A DNA stretch of 64,000 nt from Sisyra terminalis (Eukaryota > Arthropoda > Insecta > Neuroptera > Sisyridae): the NCBI GenBank assembly GCA_958496175.1, contig OY292276.1:15642001-15706000 (forward strand), in the 5' to 3' direction. Below, piece by piece: positions 1 to 10,720 of the stretch. Within the stretch, counting starts at the first letter, position 1, and every line of letters starts with the position of its first letter. The notes below the pieces were generated by a model, which was given only the letters and a program-made list of their open reading frames with translations, made no database searches and had not been told where the DNA came from. Position numbers and translations under genes: made by a program.

Positions 1-780
1 TAATGAAAATTTAGCCACAAAAGAGAGAATTATACCATATGAAAATTGAATTAACAAAAATATCGCGAATTAAATTAAAAACAAAGTCGAAAATGCAACA
101 TTGCCAGATTGTGAGTGTGCTAAAGTATACTTGAGCCAAAGTCTATTTAACCCATATGTGGTAAACATAGTGTGGATACGAAGGTATTGCCTAATGAAAT
201 TGAATAAAATTCTAAAGCTAAAAAGATTAACGAAAGTTTCTTATTTGACCAAATATGATTATTTGTCAATAGATTAAGGAAGAAAAAAATAAAGCGATAC
301 AAATAAAATACAAAAATCGCAAGAAAATGATAAGAAAACTTACTATTTTCTTTAAAGTAAAACTCTTATAATCTGTCATTTATTTTAGATAGCAAAAATT
401 ACATTTATTCTTAGAGTAATGTGAAGCATATTTTAATGAAAATACAAGTTAAAAGCGGGTCCTTTAAATTTTTTGATCTAATGTACTATAAAGCCTACTG
501 TTGAAATAGGGTTCAGTTAAATTGAATAATGATCTAGAAAAGAACGGAGTTCTTGATACACACAATATTAAAGACAATTATCAAAGTTGTGGTTTATTTT
601 CTTAATAAACAAAATCATAAAGTGTGATTTCACCGCCCAAGACCAACCGGAAATTTTGCGCCCCCTATTTTCATCATTAGTCAAGAAAATTGATTAAAAG
701 TTAAACATATTTAATATCTTGTATTACCTTAAATATACTCATTGTGTTTTATTCAAAGCAAAATCTATTATGGAATTCTC
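1..780. other. A+T-rich non-coding stretch
   Basis: No coding frame with protein-like composition is visible. Around 628-660 there is a short G+C-richer segment containing GCGCCCCC, which could be the decayed inner part of the hAT-like element that ends at 857, but I could not find its left terminus. Confidence 0.5.
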
Positions 781-857
781 AATACCAATATGGCACCCCT
801 GGTTCATTTGCTACCTGGAACCATGGCCTCTTCGGCGCTCACTACACTATGCCACTG
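781..857. mobile_element. hAT-like transposon terminus (one end only)
   Basis: The segment ends with CACTATGCCACTG, whose reverse complement CAGTGGCATAGTG matches the CAGTGGCGTAG-type terminal repeat of many hAT elements. It is G+C-richer than its flanks (GGCACCCCTGG, CTCTTCGGCGC), as hAT ends often are. The partner end should lie to the left, but no clear copy or 8-bp target duplication is visible, so this is a truncated or decayed copy. An open frame across it (start near 719) looks incidental. Confidence 0.4.
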
Positions 858-859
858 TA

Positions 860-977
860 AATATATATAGTAAATATATATATAGTACCTACAATACCTA
901 TTACCTATTATACCTACATAATTATAGTTACCTACAATAAAATAAAAATTATGAAGATATATTTACAAATAGACAAT
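860..977. repeat. AT-rich simple repeats (TA)n and TACCTA-like
   Basis: Alternating ATATAT runs at about 860-890 are followed by repeated ACCTATTACCTA/TACCTACA units to about 935. This is simple-sequence DNA adjoining the MITE at 980. Confidence 0.6.
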
Positions 978-1283
978 TAACATATCGTCGGTCTAACCTG
1001 CTAAGTTCTTTTAATAATGTCTCCAGGGAAATATAAAAATTGAATATTATTTCACTGAGTAGCATGAATGTTATTGTACCATAAGTCAATAAGTAAAGTT
1101 AATTATAGTTACTTAGTACAGATATCAGATTTTTGTTTCATGTTCCATGAATTTTCTACAATTAAAGTGATTTACCAGCTTGTCACTCGATAGAATTTTG
1201 TATCCTATTCTTAACGGAACCAAAAAAAAAAAAAATAATAAAATAGGCTTAGCAGGTTAACTCTTTAGGCCGACGATATGTTA
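978..1283. mobile_element. TA-flanked MITE with ACATATCGTCGG terminal repeats
   Basis: A 302-bp non-autonomous element spans 980-1281 and is flanked by TA at 978-979 and 1282-1283. The left end reads ACATATCGTCGGTCTAA and then CCTGCTAAG. The right end, reverse complemented, reads ACATATCGTCGGCCTAA, then about 7 extra bases, then CCTGCTAAG. The TA duplication is the Tc1/mariner signature. The interior is A+T-rich and non-coding, so it would have depended on a transposase supplied in trans. Confidence 0.75.
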
Positions 1284-3898
1284 GAATAAAGACTAATTGA
1301 TACCAATGCATTATCAAAAATTTTTATGGATATACTTGATTAATAAATATACTATGAAATAAATGGTAGCTTGAGAATAAAAATTGATACCCTCACGATT
1401 TTTAGGTTGATTACTGCCAAATTCCAGTATTCCAGCAGCAAAAAATGAAGTCTTTTGAGTTTTTGTTTTCAATTGATACTGAAAAAACATGCGATGGTGA
1501 GCAAATGTTAATGAGAGTAATTTAAACCAAGTGATGTAAAATATAATTTATGAAAACATTCTTTAAAGTTTGATATTACGGAGCATAAAAACAGACTCAA
1601 AAACAAATGTTGCACCTAAAAACAAAAACGCCCTGCTACTACAGCTAATGATCTAGAAAGTTTTTTTTTTATTCAAACGGACAGTATTCTTCATATCTTA
1701 ATAAAGATTTTTTCGTTTATTTTTAAAATAAATAAAAAACTCCTTTTTTTTGTACTGATTTACTGAGAAAGAGGGAGGCTAATCGACCAAAACATTGTTA
1801 CGGTCTTAATTTTTATTCTCAAGTAATAATTTAATGCGAGTTTAAAGAAAATTTAAAAAGATAGACCTCTTCACCTATCTTAACCAGGGATACCTCTTGA
1901 ATTTACATCTTTTTGTCTTATATCGTTAGTTAAGTAATGACGTGAATAGATTTTTCACGTTAATTTACAAAATATGTTTTAACTTCGCTTTATAGCTCAA
2001 GAAACTAGGTTTGTATTTTTTTTTAAAATTGAAGCTTCTTAATACATAAACAATACTGTTTAATTTGTAAGACTTCAGTTATAAGTTATAAGCTTATAGG
2101 ACTTCTAAGAATAAAATATTATCTTAAAGATTATTTCAATCATACTCCAATGAGTGATAAATCCAGTAAAGGGGCAGAGTTATTAAGTCGAGAACGAGTA
2201 CGTTGTCGAAGTAAATTAAATGATAAAGACGAGTAAATGAGTTGAGTAAATGAATCGAGCACAAAAGTCGAATGAAAATGTCGAGTAAATTATATAATAT
2301 AAATTAATATATGTGTTTAGGAAGTAAATCGACCGAGAGGATAAATTAGATTAGTTGAGTTATTATATCCAAGAAATAGGCCGAGAAATATCAAGATTTA
2401 TAATTTGACCAAATCAGGATCATTATTTTAGTTAAATTTAAAAATTTAATTTTTGGTTTGTTCAGTAAATTATTGTACTACCTCTTCATGGTAAGAAACA
2501 ACAAGAAATGTAGTCAAAATTAACCTTCTCAACAATAAATAAATAAATAACTTATAAGTCGCAAACACTCTAAAAATAATTTATAATTCCATCATTTTGA
2601 CTTCAAGTTATAGCTTTTACATTTATAAATAAAAAAAACATAAAATTAAAATTCACGATACGAACTGAAATTTTCAAGATATTTTAACTTAAAAGAATTA
2701 CTCAAATATTGACTAAAACTTTCTTAATAAGTCTTCCACTCAAGTCTTAAAATTTCTCCTTTACGTTATCCTTTCACGCTTAACTTTTATAATAAGTTGT
2801 GCAACTATAAAAGCTAAACTTAATTGAACTTTATAAGCACTCATAAAATAATTCAAGTAAACAAATAACATTAAATTGCTTTATAATTTTTCCAAGGATA
2901 ATATATGTAAACAAGCAGTTGTTTTTTTTCGCTGGAAAATCAATGGAATATTAAACCACAGAAAGAGCTTTGTTTCATCGTATGATAATTCTTAATTATT
3001 CCACGAAACATATTAATAAATTATTTTAAAATAATAATCTTGTGAAAGTAAATTTATGTGTAAAGGATGTACAATAGCCCCAACACATGACAAATTTGCT
3101 AATTAATTTCTATAATTTTGTTAATATCTACAATAAATCATGAAAGAAAAGATATTTTTTTTTGTATTCTTAGGTTTAAAATAGGAAGTATATAACAAAC
3201 CGATCTTATTTTGATGAATTTTGATATATTACAGTGCTGAGCCGTATAGCGTTAATATAATAAATCGATTTTTTTAAAACAAGCATTTTAAAGTCTACTT
3301 TGTACTCATTTTCTTAAATTAAGTAAACCAATTAAAGTTAACTGATTTATCTATAAATTTCAGCAAATGGAAAAATATCAAATATCAAAATATTCAATAG
3401 TGTTAGAGAAAAAAGTTTCAAGATTAACATGAATTGATTAACTGAAAAATTAAAATCTATTCCTACATTTTTGATAAATTGTTATTGTACTAGCATAAAA
3501 ACATATCGAGAAATGCATATTGTGAAAAATAACACCATTGGTTTGCTGTTTAAAGGTCTTTGGACAATGTTTCAAGTCTTTAAAACATTCTTTTTTAAAA
3601 TTCACCAAAAATATCCAAAAGTAATGAAATCAACTTGTACTTGTATGTTTTAATCATTGGAATCCTTATCCTATTTTGCTCTCATTAGTTAAATTGTTCT
3701 AACTGCAAAAAATAAGACTTTTGTCTTCCTGCATAAAATCGAAGATTATAATGTTATATTTTTTATATTTAACTATGACACTTTCAGTATATATCTTATA
3801 CTCTATAGTTATGCTAATATAATATGTCTTGCAGTTAGGTGTCCACTCATTAGCAGTCCTAACATAGTTGTAATAAAATAATTTATTTTGTGGTTATT
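1284..3898. other. A+T-rich non-coding interval
   Basis: No gene is recognised. Short open frames here look random. At 2183-2290 there is a degenerate repeat (separate entry). Several AG|GT dinucleotides follow short T-runs (for example near 3175), but none has a good donor behind it. Confidence 0.5.
2183..2290. repeat. Degenerate short tandem repeat, CGAGTAAATGA-like
   Basis: Variants of a unit resembling (T/A)CGAGTAAATGA recur at irregular spacing: ACGAGTAAATGAG, TTGAGTAAATGAAT, TCGAGTAAATTAT, and shorter TCGAGAACGAGTA pieces. Related TCGACCGAGAGG and GCCGAGAAA pieces continue to about 2390. It looks like an old decayed minisatellite. No coding role is evident. Confidence 0.45.
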
Positions 3899-4110
3899 TT
3901 AATCCCAAATTTGGTTTCCTAGTCTGCTTCTTTTTAACCTTCTGCTGTTTGCTGGTGGCAGTGGGGTTGCCATATCTGCTAACATTTTGTTGGAATGGTC
4001 CTGTAATGAAGTCCAGTGCCTGACATAAGATTTATTCAGTGTGTCGTCGATATAAGGCATGCCCAAGTTCCTCTGTAGGATATTGCCCCTCACGTACCAC
4101 GGTGCTCCCG
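3899..4110 (-). pseudogene. C-terminal end of a Jockey-like LINE ORF2
   Basis: Read on the minus strand this gives APWYVRG, then ILQRNLGMPYIDDTL, then a stretch ending in NSRRLKRSR before a stop at 3899. The pattern of an APWYVRN-like block, a (H/Q)RDLGIP-like block and a closing proline/arginine-rich RRLKR is typical of the last ~65 residues of Jockey-clade ORF2, downstream of the reverse transcriptase. The LINE at 63-64 kb has the same APWYVRN and RRLKRK blocks in the same order, which supports the call. The catalytic domain is absent, so this is a 5'-truncated remnant. The family is inferred from motif order only. Confidence 0.7.
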
Positions 4111-7100
4111 TTTATAATGTTATTTACCTTAACAAATTCAAAACACTTCCAAATAACAAATTGGGATAACATTAATAATAAGAAAAATTTTGAAACGGCA
4201 GTAGGAAAAAATAACGGTAGCGAAAAGGGGAGTAGTTTTTCCTACTTTCTGAAAATATTCTACTAGTTAGGACAATCTGACTAGGAAGGGCAGTATTACT
4301 CCTTATACCAAAAAGCTTAATATAAAGAAATAAAAATATTATCAAAAGTAATTTTGCTTTCATTGAAATATCAGGCAATGTTTCTTTTCAATATTAGTTA
4401 AATTATTCAAGAAAAATAAATTTCATCAAATCATCATTTTTCAAACAACTCTTTGAGATATTCCAATTCTTATGCTTTTTATTGTAACAAATACGAAACA
4501 GGTACCAAAAGAGACGTAATAATACAGATTCAAAGATCAAAGTATGTAAAAATTTAATTTTCTTTTTCCTTTAAGTGCTTAAATTCTGTCGATTCATTCT
4601 AATACTGGTTATAATAAGCGTTCACTTCACGAGGTTAATACCAAACAATGTTGAAAACTTTTGAAGTAATCTTGAATAATCTTGAGAATATCAAATTGTA
4701 TTTCAAATAATTACCTGAAAGAATTACATCTTTATGAAACTTGCTTTTGCCAACTGAATATATTGTACATATTCAAAATGGGATTTCTGCGTCTTTTTTT
4801 TCCTTTCGTTTGATAACAAGATGGCTATTTTGAAAGCATTATAAATTTATAAATGCATATCTATTGTTGGTTGAATTTACAATTAAAATTAGAGGGGGTT
4901 TATATCTCTTCTAAGTGGCCACAATTTCATCTTTACTTTTATCTAAAATCCAATTGCATTTTCTGTGAATCTGTTGCAGTAAACCGTTTACATTTTGCAT
5001 AAATACATATTAAGAGGCGTATGGTACAACTAGTTTTGTTGCCGACACCTATGCAATTAAGTATAAGTTTAAATATAACACAACTTAACAACGAGAATGG
5101 ACTTTTCGAGGCAACAGAGAGGTCTGGAATAATTTACATTTGCATTTCACTTGATTCAATGATATAAAATTAACAAAAACGAAATGGACGAGACGACGAA
5201 ATGGACGACAAAAAGAATGGGATTAACTGAAAGAGAGTCAAACATGTGTTATGGTCAATTTGTGTATGTGATCTGGCCATACACGGTAGGTACTGGGACC
5301 TGAACCTGAATGGACCTGACAATTATTATCAGAGAGGGTCGAGATCGATCTTAGTGCATTGAAACGTCCGCGGGAGTTATTTACGCTCGTAACGTTACAG
5401 TTTCTCGTTTGTCGCTTGTTTATTTGCAGCTGCCCGTTTTATTCACGGATTTAATGCACTTGCCGTGGTAGTTGCAATAACTGCATCCGTTCATCTCTCT
5501 ACCGTATTATTATATGGTAGTCAAAATCGTGTCAAACGTCAGACATCACATCACATGATGTGAAATGCAATGAAATTACGTAAATCGAGTCAGCAAAATA
5601 TGGCGAACTTATCATGGGGTCTCGACTTTTTATTGCTGTTTTGAATATAATTTTCTACTCTTCAATTCATGTCTGTGTTTTCAGTAATAAAACATTCATT
5701 GCTTTTCATCTTGGAGTATCAAAACTTCTTTACAGTGTTTAGAGGGATATTGCGTTCGCTTTTATTACATCGCAGTTCTCAAAATATAAATGCAAATCTC
5801 AAAGATGTGAGCCATAATGCAGCTTTAATTGGCCGTGTATTCCGTGTTGTTTTGACGATTTAAGATAAGAATTTATTTCACCAGCCAAATAAAGACGTAA
5901 TATATCCTCTTTTTGGTTTAATTGGAGATAAAGTAACTTATTACCAATCTGGAATGTCTTAATTCTTTTTGAATGCAAATAACAAATCGCACAAACTTAA
6001 ACAATATAAATTCGATGATTTAATGAGGTCGATTAAAAACCACCGAAAAAGACCAAATAAACCAAAAATTATGTTTTACCATTGGTTATATTGGGTAATA
6101 AAATAAAATAATTGTCCTTTCAAAATGATGATTTCAGCTATATTGCTTTAGTTACAGAACTTTAAAATAGTAAATTTTAACTTAAATAGTTATAAATGGC
6201 ACTAACTTTGAACTTTAAAATGTTTTTAAAAAATTTAAAATTTCTTCTGAAATAATAAATACGCACCACGTACAAATAACAACAAATTTTTAATAGAAAT
6301 TTCAATATTATAAAAAAAATTCCTTAAGTTAGTTTCGGTGCTGTTAAAAATTGAGGAAAAAGAAATGATTTATACATAAACAATTTTTGTATTTTACGTG
6401 AAAATTTAAACACTTTTATTTCTTTAGACTATAATGCAAATTGAAAGAATTAAAAAAACGTATATATAGCCGGTTTGTTTTCATAAAACTCCCAATAGAT
6501 TTACTAGAGACTTCAAACATTCGAAAAATTGTCTTTATCATAGTCGTAATTGTAAAATTTATTAATTTTCAATTCTTTGTATTATTTTTTTTTAATAGAA
6601 AATTTCATATTAAATTTGATTAGATTATTTTATAAAATAGCGTTATATTGGAAGGCTTAAGAGAGTTACTGAACCAAATTTTAAAATTTTAGTACAGGAA
6701 CCGTTTTTTTTTTTGATAATAAAATGCTCAATTTATGCTTAAACTATGGCAAAATAAAGACCGCTTTACAAAATGATAGATTTCGGGTTAGATTTGGTGC
6801 TTTGAAGCTACTAACGACTATAATAATAAAAAAAGTAGTCCGTGCAAGTTTCATCGCTAGCAAAGTAACTAGTTCGAAGTACAGTTTCACATAAGGCTTG
6901 ATTATCGCTATATTTGGCGCTGGAGCTTTCGATAGCGATCTAAGTAGCTAGATAATAGAATATAGAATATAAAAGAATATAATAGAAAATAGCAAAGTAG
7001 TAAATTCTAACCAATAACTAGTCGTGGATTTCGTAGTGTTTTTAACAGGTCTCCCTAACACCACGGATGCTAATACCAAATCAAGGAAGAAATCAAAGTT

Positions 7101-7306
7101 TTTAGTTTGAAACGATTTAGTATTGAACCGTTTGCGTTTCTTTAGTAGGCTACGTAAATGTGCGCTTGTATGTTGGGGCTATGGTAACGGGTGGTAAAGC
7201 TCAATGATATCATCTATGAATTATACCTAATTTTGTAATGATAGGAACCTAAAATATGATGACCAGTTAAATTATAACTAAACATATTTTTCTCCAATCC
7301 CCAATC
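4111..7306. other. Non-coding interval with a higher-complexity block at 5.1-5.65 kb
   Basis: Most of this is A+T-rich with no gene recognised. From about 5100 to 5650 the sequence is noticeably richer in G+C and complex words (CGTCCGCGGGAG, the E-box CAGCTG near 5428, the near-palindrome TCACATGATGTGA near 5551). That contrast is what a conserved cis-regulatory block often looks like in insect non-coding DNA. Function is not shown by the sequence. Confidence 0.35.
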
Positions 7307-7724
7307 CACGATAACAGTGGTGTAGTTACAGGAAAACAGGAAAGCAACACTTTTGGACCCCCAGCTTTAGAGGGTCCCTTTAAAAATTTATTTATTTATT
7401 ATTAATTTTATAAAAAGTATATATTTCATATTTTTTATTAATAAACTAACTAACAAAACTATTTGATTTGATAGAACATTATACTTATCTTAATGATAGT
7501 ATTTCCGGTAAGTCAAGATTTTTTAACGTTTTATGAGGCTATGAATAGATTAATGGAAAAAGAAATTTGTCATTTCCAAATTCTTTCAAATTATTTAAAT
7601 TTAGTTATTAACATTAGTTGAAAATAATTTTAGTTTGTAATAACAGTTGAAATGTTAGGGGAGGTCCCGTAGTTGGAATTTGCCTTAGGGTCTAAAAAAA
7701 TCTAGTTACCCCACTGCACGGTAT
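7307..7724. mobile_element. hAT-type MITE with 8-bp target duplication
   Basis: The element runs from 7315 to 7716 (402 bp). The left end is CAGTGGTGTAGTTAC; the right end reverse complemented is CAGTGGGGTAACTAG. The flanks CACGATAA (7307-7314) and CACGGTAT (7717-7724) match at 6 of 8 positions, consistent with an aged hAT 8-bp target-site duplication. The interior is A+T-rich with a GGACCC...GGGTCC patch near each end and encodes nothing recognisable, so it is non-autonomous. Confidence 0.7.
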
Positions 7725-9334
7725 TACATCTATGTAGCTGTATGTGTCTTCAGCAAATGTATATTAAAAATACAGGGTAAAAATCCAGGAAAAAGTATTA
7801 TCTTTAAAATCAGTGTCATTTCATGATTTGGAAATTAAATCTTTTTTTGAATAATTTTTTTCTGAAGAACCTGTAAATAACAATAAATATTAAATACAAA
7901 GTATATAATCCAAAGAGTATTCAAATAAGCACCCAATTGTTCTCCAGAAATGCTTTGATGGCCATATATATAAAATTACTTAAAGAAAAATAAAAAAGGT
8001 AAAATGTTAATAAACTAAAGAAAGAATTTAAAAATACTCTTCCAAAAAGTTCACAATTCTGGGCTTTCCAACGGTAACACCTTCAACACTATATTCGATA
8101 AAATCTTAAACCACAACTGAATATCCTAAATACGAATCATTTACAACTGGTGCTTCCGGAGTTTGAAATCAAACAGGCCGCAATTTGAAACTTTGTTGAT
8201 GCATTATTACATGATTATACCAATTTTGCAATATTCATCAAAATGGTGGTTGTAGATTGACACATTCCAATAAAAATAAAACCGAAAAAGGGATAATTTT
8301 GGCAGTAGTTTTAAACCTAATACTGAAGTAAAAGCCTTAAATTCAATCCTTTATTATATCTAACTTAATAATCTCAAAATTTCAAGGAGGTATAATTAAC
8401 CATTTAGTGAGAAATAAATTATTTTGAAAATTTTGAATATTTAATTAACTGTTCGATTTACTTTTATGAATGTTGGATAAAATTATTTTTTGGCGTAGCA
8501 ATTCATACAATAAAGTAACGATCGGTAAAAAACAAAAATTTTATAAAGTTATTGAGCTTAAGTTATAATACTAATGCATTATGGATCTGATTTTATAAAT
8601 ACCAAATCGTTTATTAAAACAAATCTTTCGTCATATTTTAAGAAGTAAAACGTTTTTGTATCTCATTGTCTCATAGTATTGCAATGATTATATGAAATTT
8701 CAACAATCAGTTTTCCAATAGAAAAATATTTGGCCACGTTTTTAATAAAGCTTAGGTGTTTGATCTTTCTAGAGATACAATGCGTAACGTGTCAAACATG
8801 TTTATATCTGGAGGGAACATTATATATTTTAACAAGTCTAGTGTGCAAATCCATACCCTCTCGGCAACTGTGAAACCTTTGATAAAAGCCGATAAATTTA
8901 AGCCTGCAATACAAAATATAAATTAAGTGAATTCATTGACTTGTCATATCTTAGAGCCAAAATTCTGACAATTATTATAATTGAATATCTGCGATAAAAT
9001 AATTTTTCAATCCAAAAAAAAAAAAATCAAATTTTACTAAAACGGATATTGCAATATAATACATTTAATGCTAATCATTCACAAGATGAGATGATTTCAA
9101 ACTTTCTATTTTTTTTATGAGGTAATCACTGATTTAGATATGCAAAAGAGTTGCTATGAACTGATTAAATCTCGATATAATATTAGGTTAAAACGATATG
9201 GTATGAAGATAAATATAATAATTATAAAGATGTTAAAATTATGATTTATATTTCAACGTTAATAATTTGAAATATTAATTCAACTTCTTACATAATAATG
9301 TTTTTGCATTGGAATTACCAAAAAAAAAATAGTT
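7725..9334. other. A+T-rich non-coding interval
   Basis: No gene, RNA or element could be recognised. Two poly-A/T tracts (near 7845 and 9010) are present. Confidence 0.5.
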
Positions 9335-9365
9335 CTAAATTTTCTTTTCTTTTTTTCAGGTGAGT
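9335..9365 (+). promoter_or_regulatory. Candidate recursive splice (ratchet) site
   Basis: A pyrimidine tract with a single A (TTTTCTTTTCTTTTTTTCAG) ends at 9359, and the next six bases are GTGAGT (9360-9365). This places a strong 3' splice site directly against a strong 5' splice site, the arrangement of zero-length recursive splice sites known from long insect introns. A TTCTAAAT at about 9333-9340 could supply the branch point. Other AG|GT junctions in the window (near 3175, 20910, 22492, 31600) lack the extended donor, so this one stands out. If real, the window is inside a + strand intron. Confidence 0.5.
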
Positions 9366-10360
9366 ACGAGAGAAAGTACATATATTCGACCTTCAATTCA
9401 GGTGATTTAAACTGGGATGAAAACAAAGCGGTTCATAAAAAGGTGTTTGTTCTTTCATATGAAAAGGTTATAAAAAGGTAAAAACAATATTATTAGAATA
9501 ATTGAAGATGATTCTATAGATTTAAAGCCGTTGAGTCGCATCAGCAAGTTTTCGCTATTCATGATCTTTACGAAGCAATAATTCTTTGTAATTGTTATTT
9601 AAAGCGTAATATCACAAAATAGCTGGCATCGATAAAACACATTGTCGATAAATTAGCATTATAATATAAGCGACTGACAACTGCACACAGTATAAATCAT
9701 AATTAATAAGTTCATCGAATACCAGCAAGAATTCAAGAGAAGTAAATCTTTCAAATTCCAATATACAGGTTATTATTATCATAATTGAATAGAACTTGTA
9801 CGGTGTATTAATAATGTGAAAATCAGAATCAAATATATGACTTTTAATCAATTTATTTTTAATGAGAGCTTTTGAGAATGAATACCATTCATATTTCTAT
9901 GTTGTAAACTAGCACACATCTAAACACTTTTAATTAAAAGAAATTCCAATTCATTATATAACTAACCAAAGGAATATTTGTGAAAATATTGGAAAACACA
10001 TCATAATTAGGGTGGATTAAAAGTTTAAACATCAAAGTATGTCGAATTATTTCCTTTGTTGAAAGTTTGACACCTTCAAAATTGGGTAATGGTAACATTA
10101 CATACTTATAAAATTTGGTAAAAGCCACTTTCTAAAGGGCTATCGTTCCTATTGTGCAAAGCAAATAAATCTTCAGAGCTTTCTGTTTATACTTTTTCAA
10201 AGCACATTATAATTATGTTTTACTGCTTTTCTATTGAAAGTCTTTCGTTTTATATATATCGTCCTTCTTTCACTTTCATTCCAGTGAAAATTCAAGCAGA
10301 AAATCAAAGATAAAATTTATTAATTAATGAATTATGTAGTATGACCCAATTTTCTTTTTC
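9366..10360. other. A+T-rich non-coding interval
   Basis: No exon, RNA gene or element is recognised downstream of the splice candidate. Short minus-strand open frames at 9612-9851 and 9934-10128 have A+T-driven composition and no motifs. Confidence 0.45.
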
Positions 10361-10720
10361 CACAACGTGGTTCAACTGCGTCATGTCATCGTCAGGTGGA
10401 ATATTTATTTTGTCAATTTTAAACCAATTTCATACAAGGTGTTTGTTGGTAATAATTTGTCGTTAAAGATATTGGTTGGATTCAGCTTATGGGCTTTATA
10501 AATTTCATATTCTTCCAGGATGTTCATATATAATTCTATCCTACAAATATGTAGAGATACAAAATTTCTTTTCGGAAGTAAATACTTATAATTTTCGTCA
10601 TATGAATGTTTTGTAAAACTTGATGAATAAATGAAGATGTTGTTGAATCAGGTTTTCTGGATGTATGCTTCTTGTATCCCGTTCCGAAATATCCACCATT
10701 TTGGCCAATATAGAATCATA
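10361..10720 (-). pseudogene. Penelope-like element relic: GIY-YIG end and LTR start
   Basis: On the minus strand, near 10717-10690, the frame reads YIGQNGGYFGT and then YKKHTSRK, which fits the first half of a GIY-YIG endonuclease (YIGQTGR...YKEH). After frameshifts, an intact piece of 41 codons (10527-10405) reads MNILEEYEIYKAH and continues to a stop, matching the LEEYEIYK block near the C-terminus of Penelope-like proteins. About 15 bases past the stop comes CACCTGACGATGACA, the kind of sequence that opens Penelope pseudo-LTRs. A second copy lies at 47.4-47.9 kb on the + strand. The reverse transcriptase is missing. Confidence 0.7.

Noticed and set aside
4705..4722. Minus-strand TTCTTTCAG|GTAATT as a second recursive splice site
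   Set aside because: The pyrimidine tract is short and the donor is weak; AG|GT pairs like this are common by chance.
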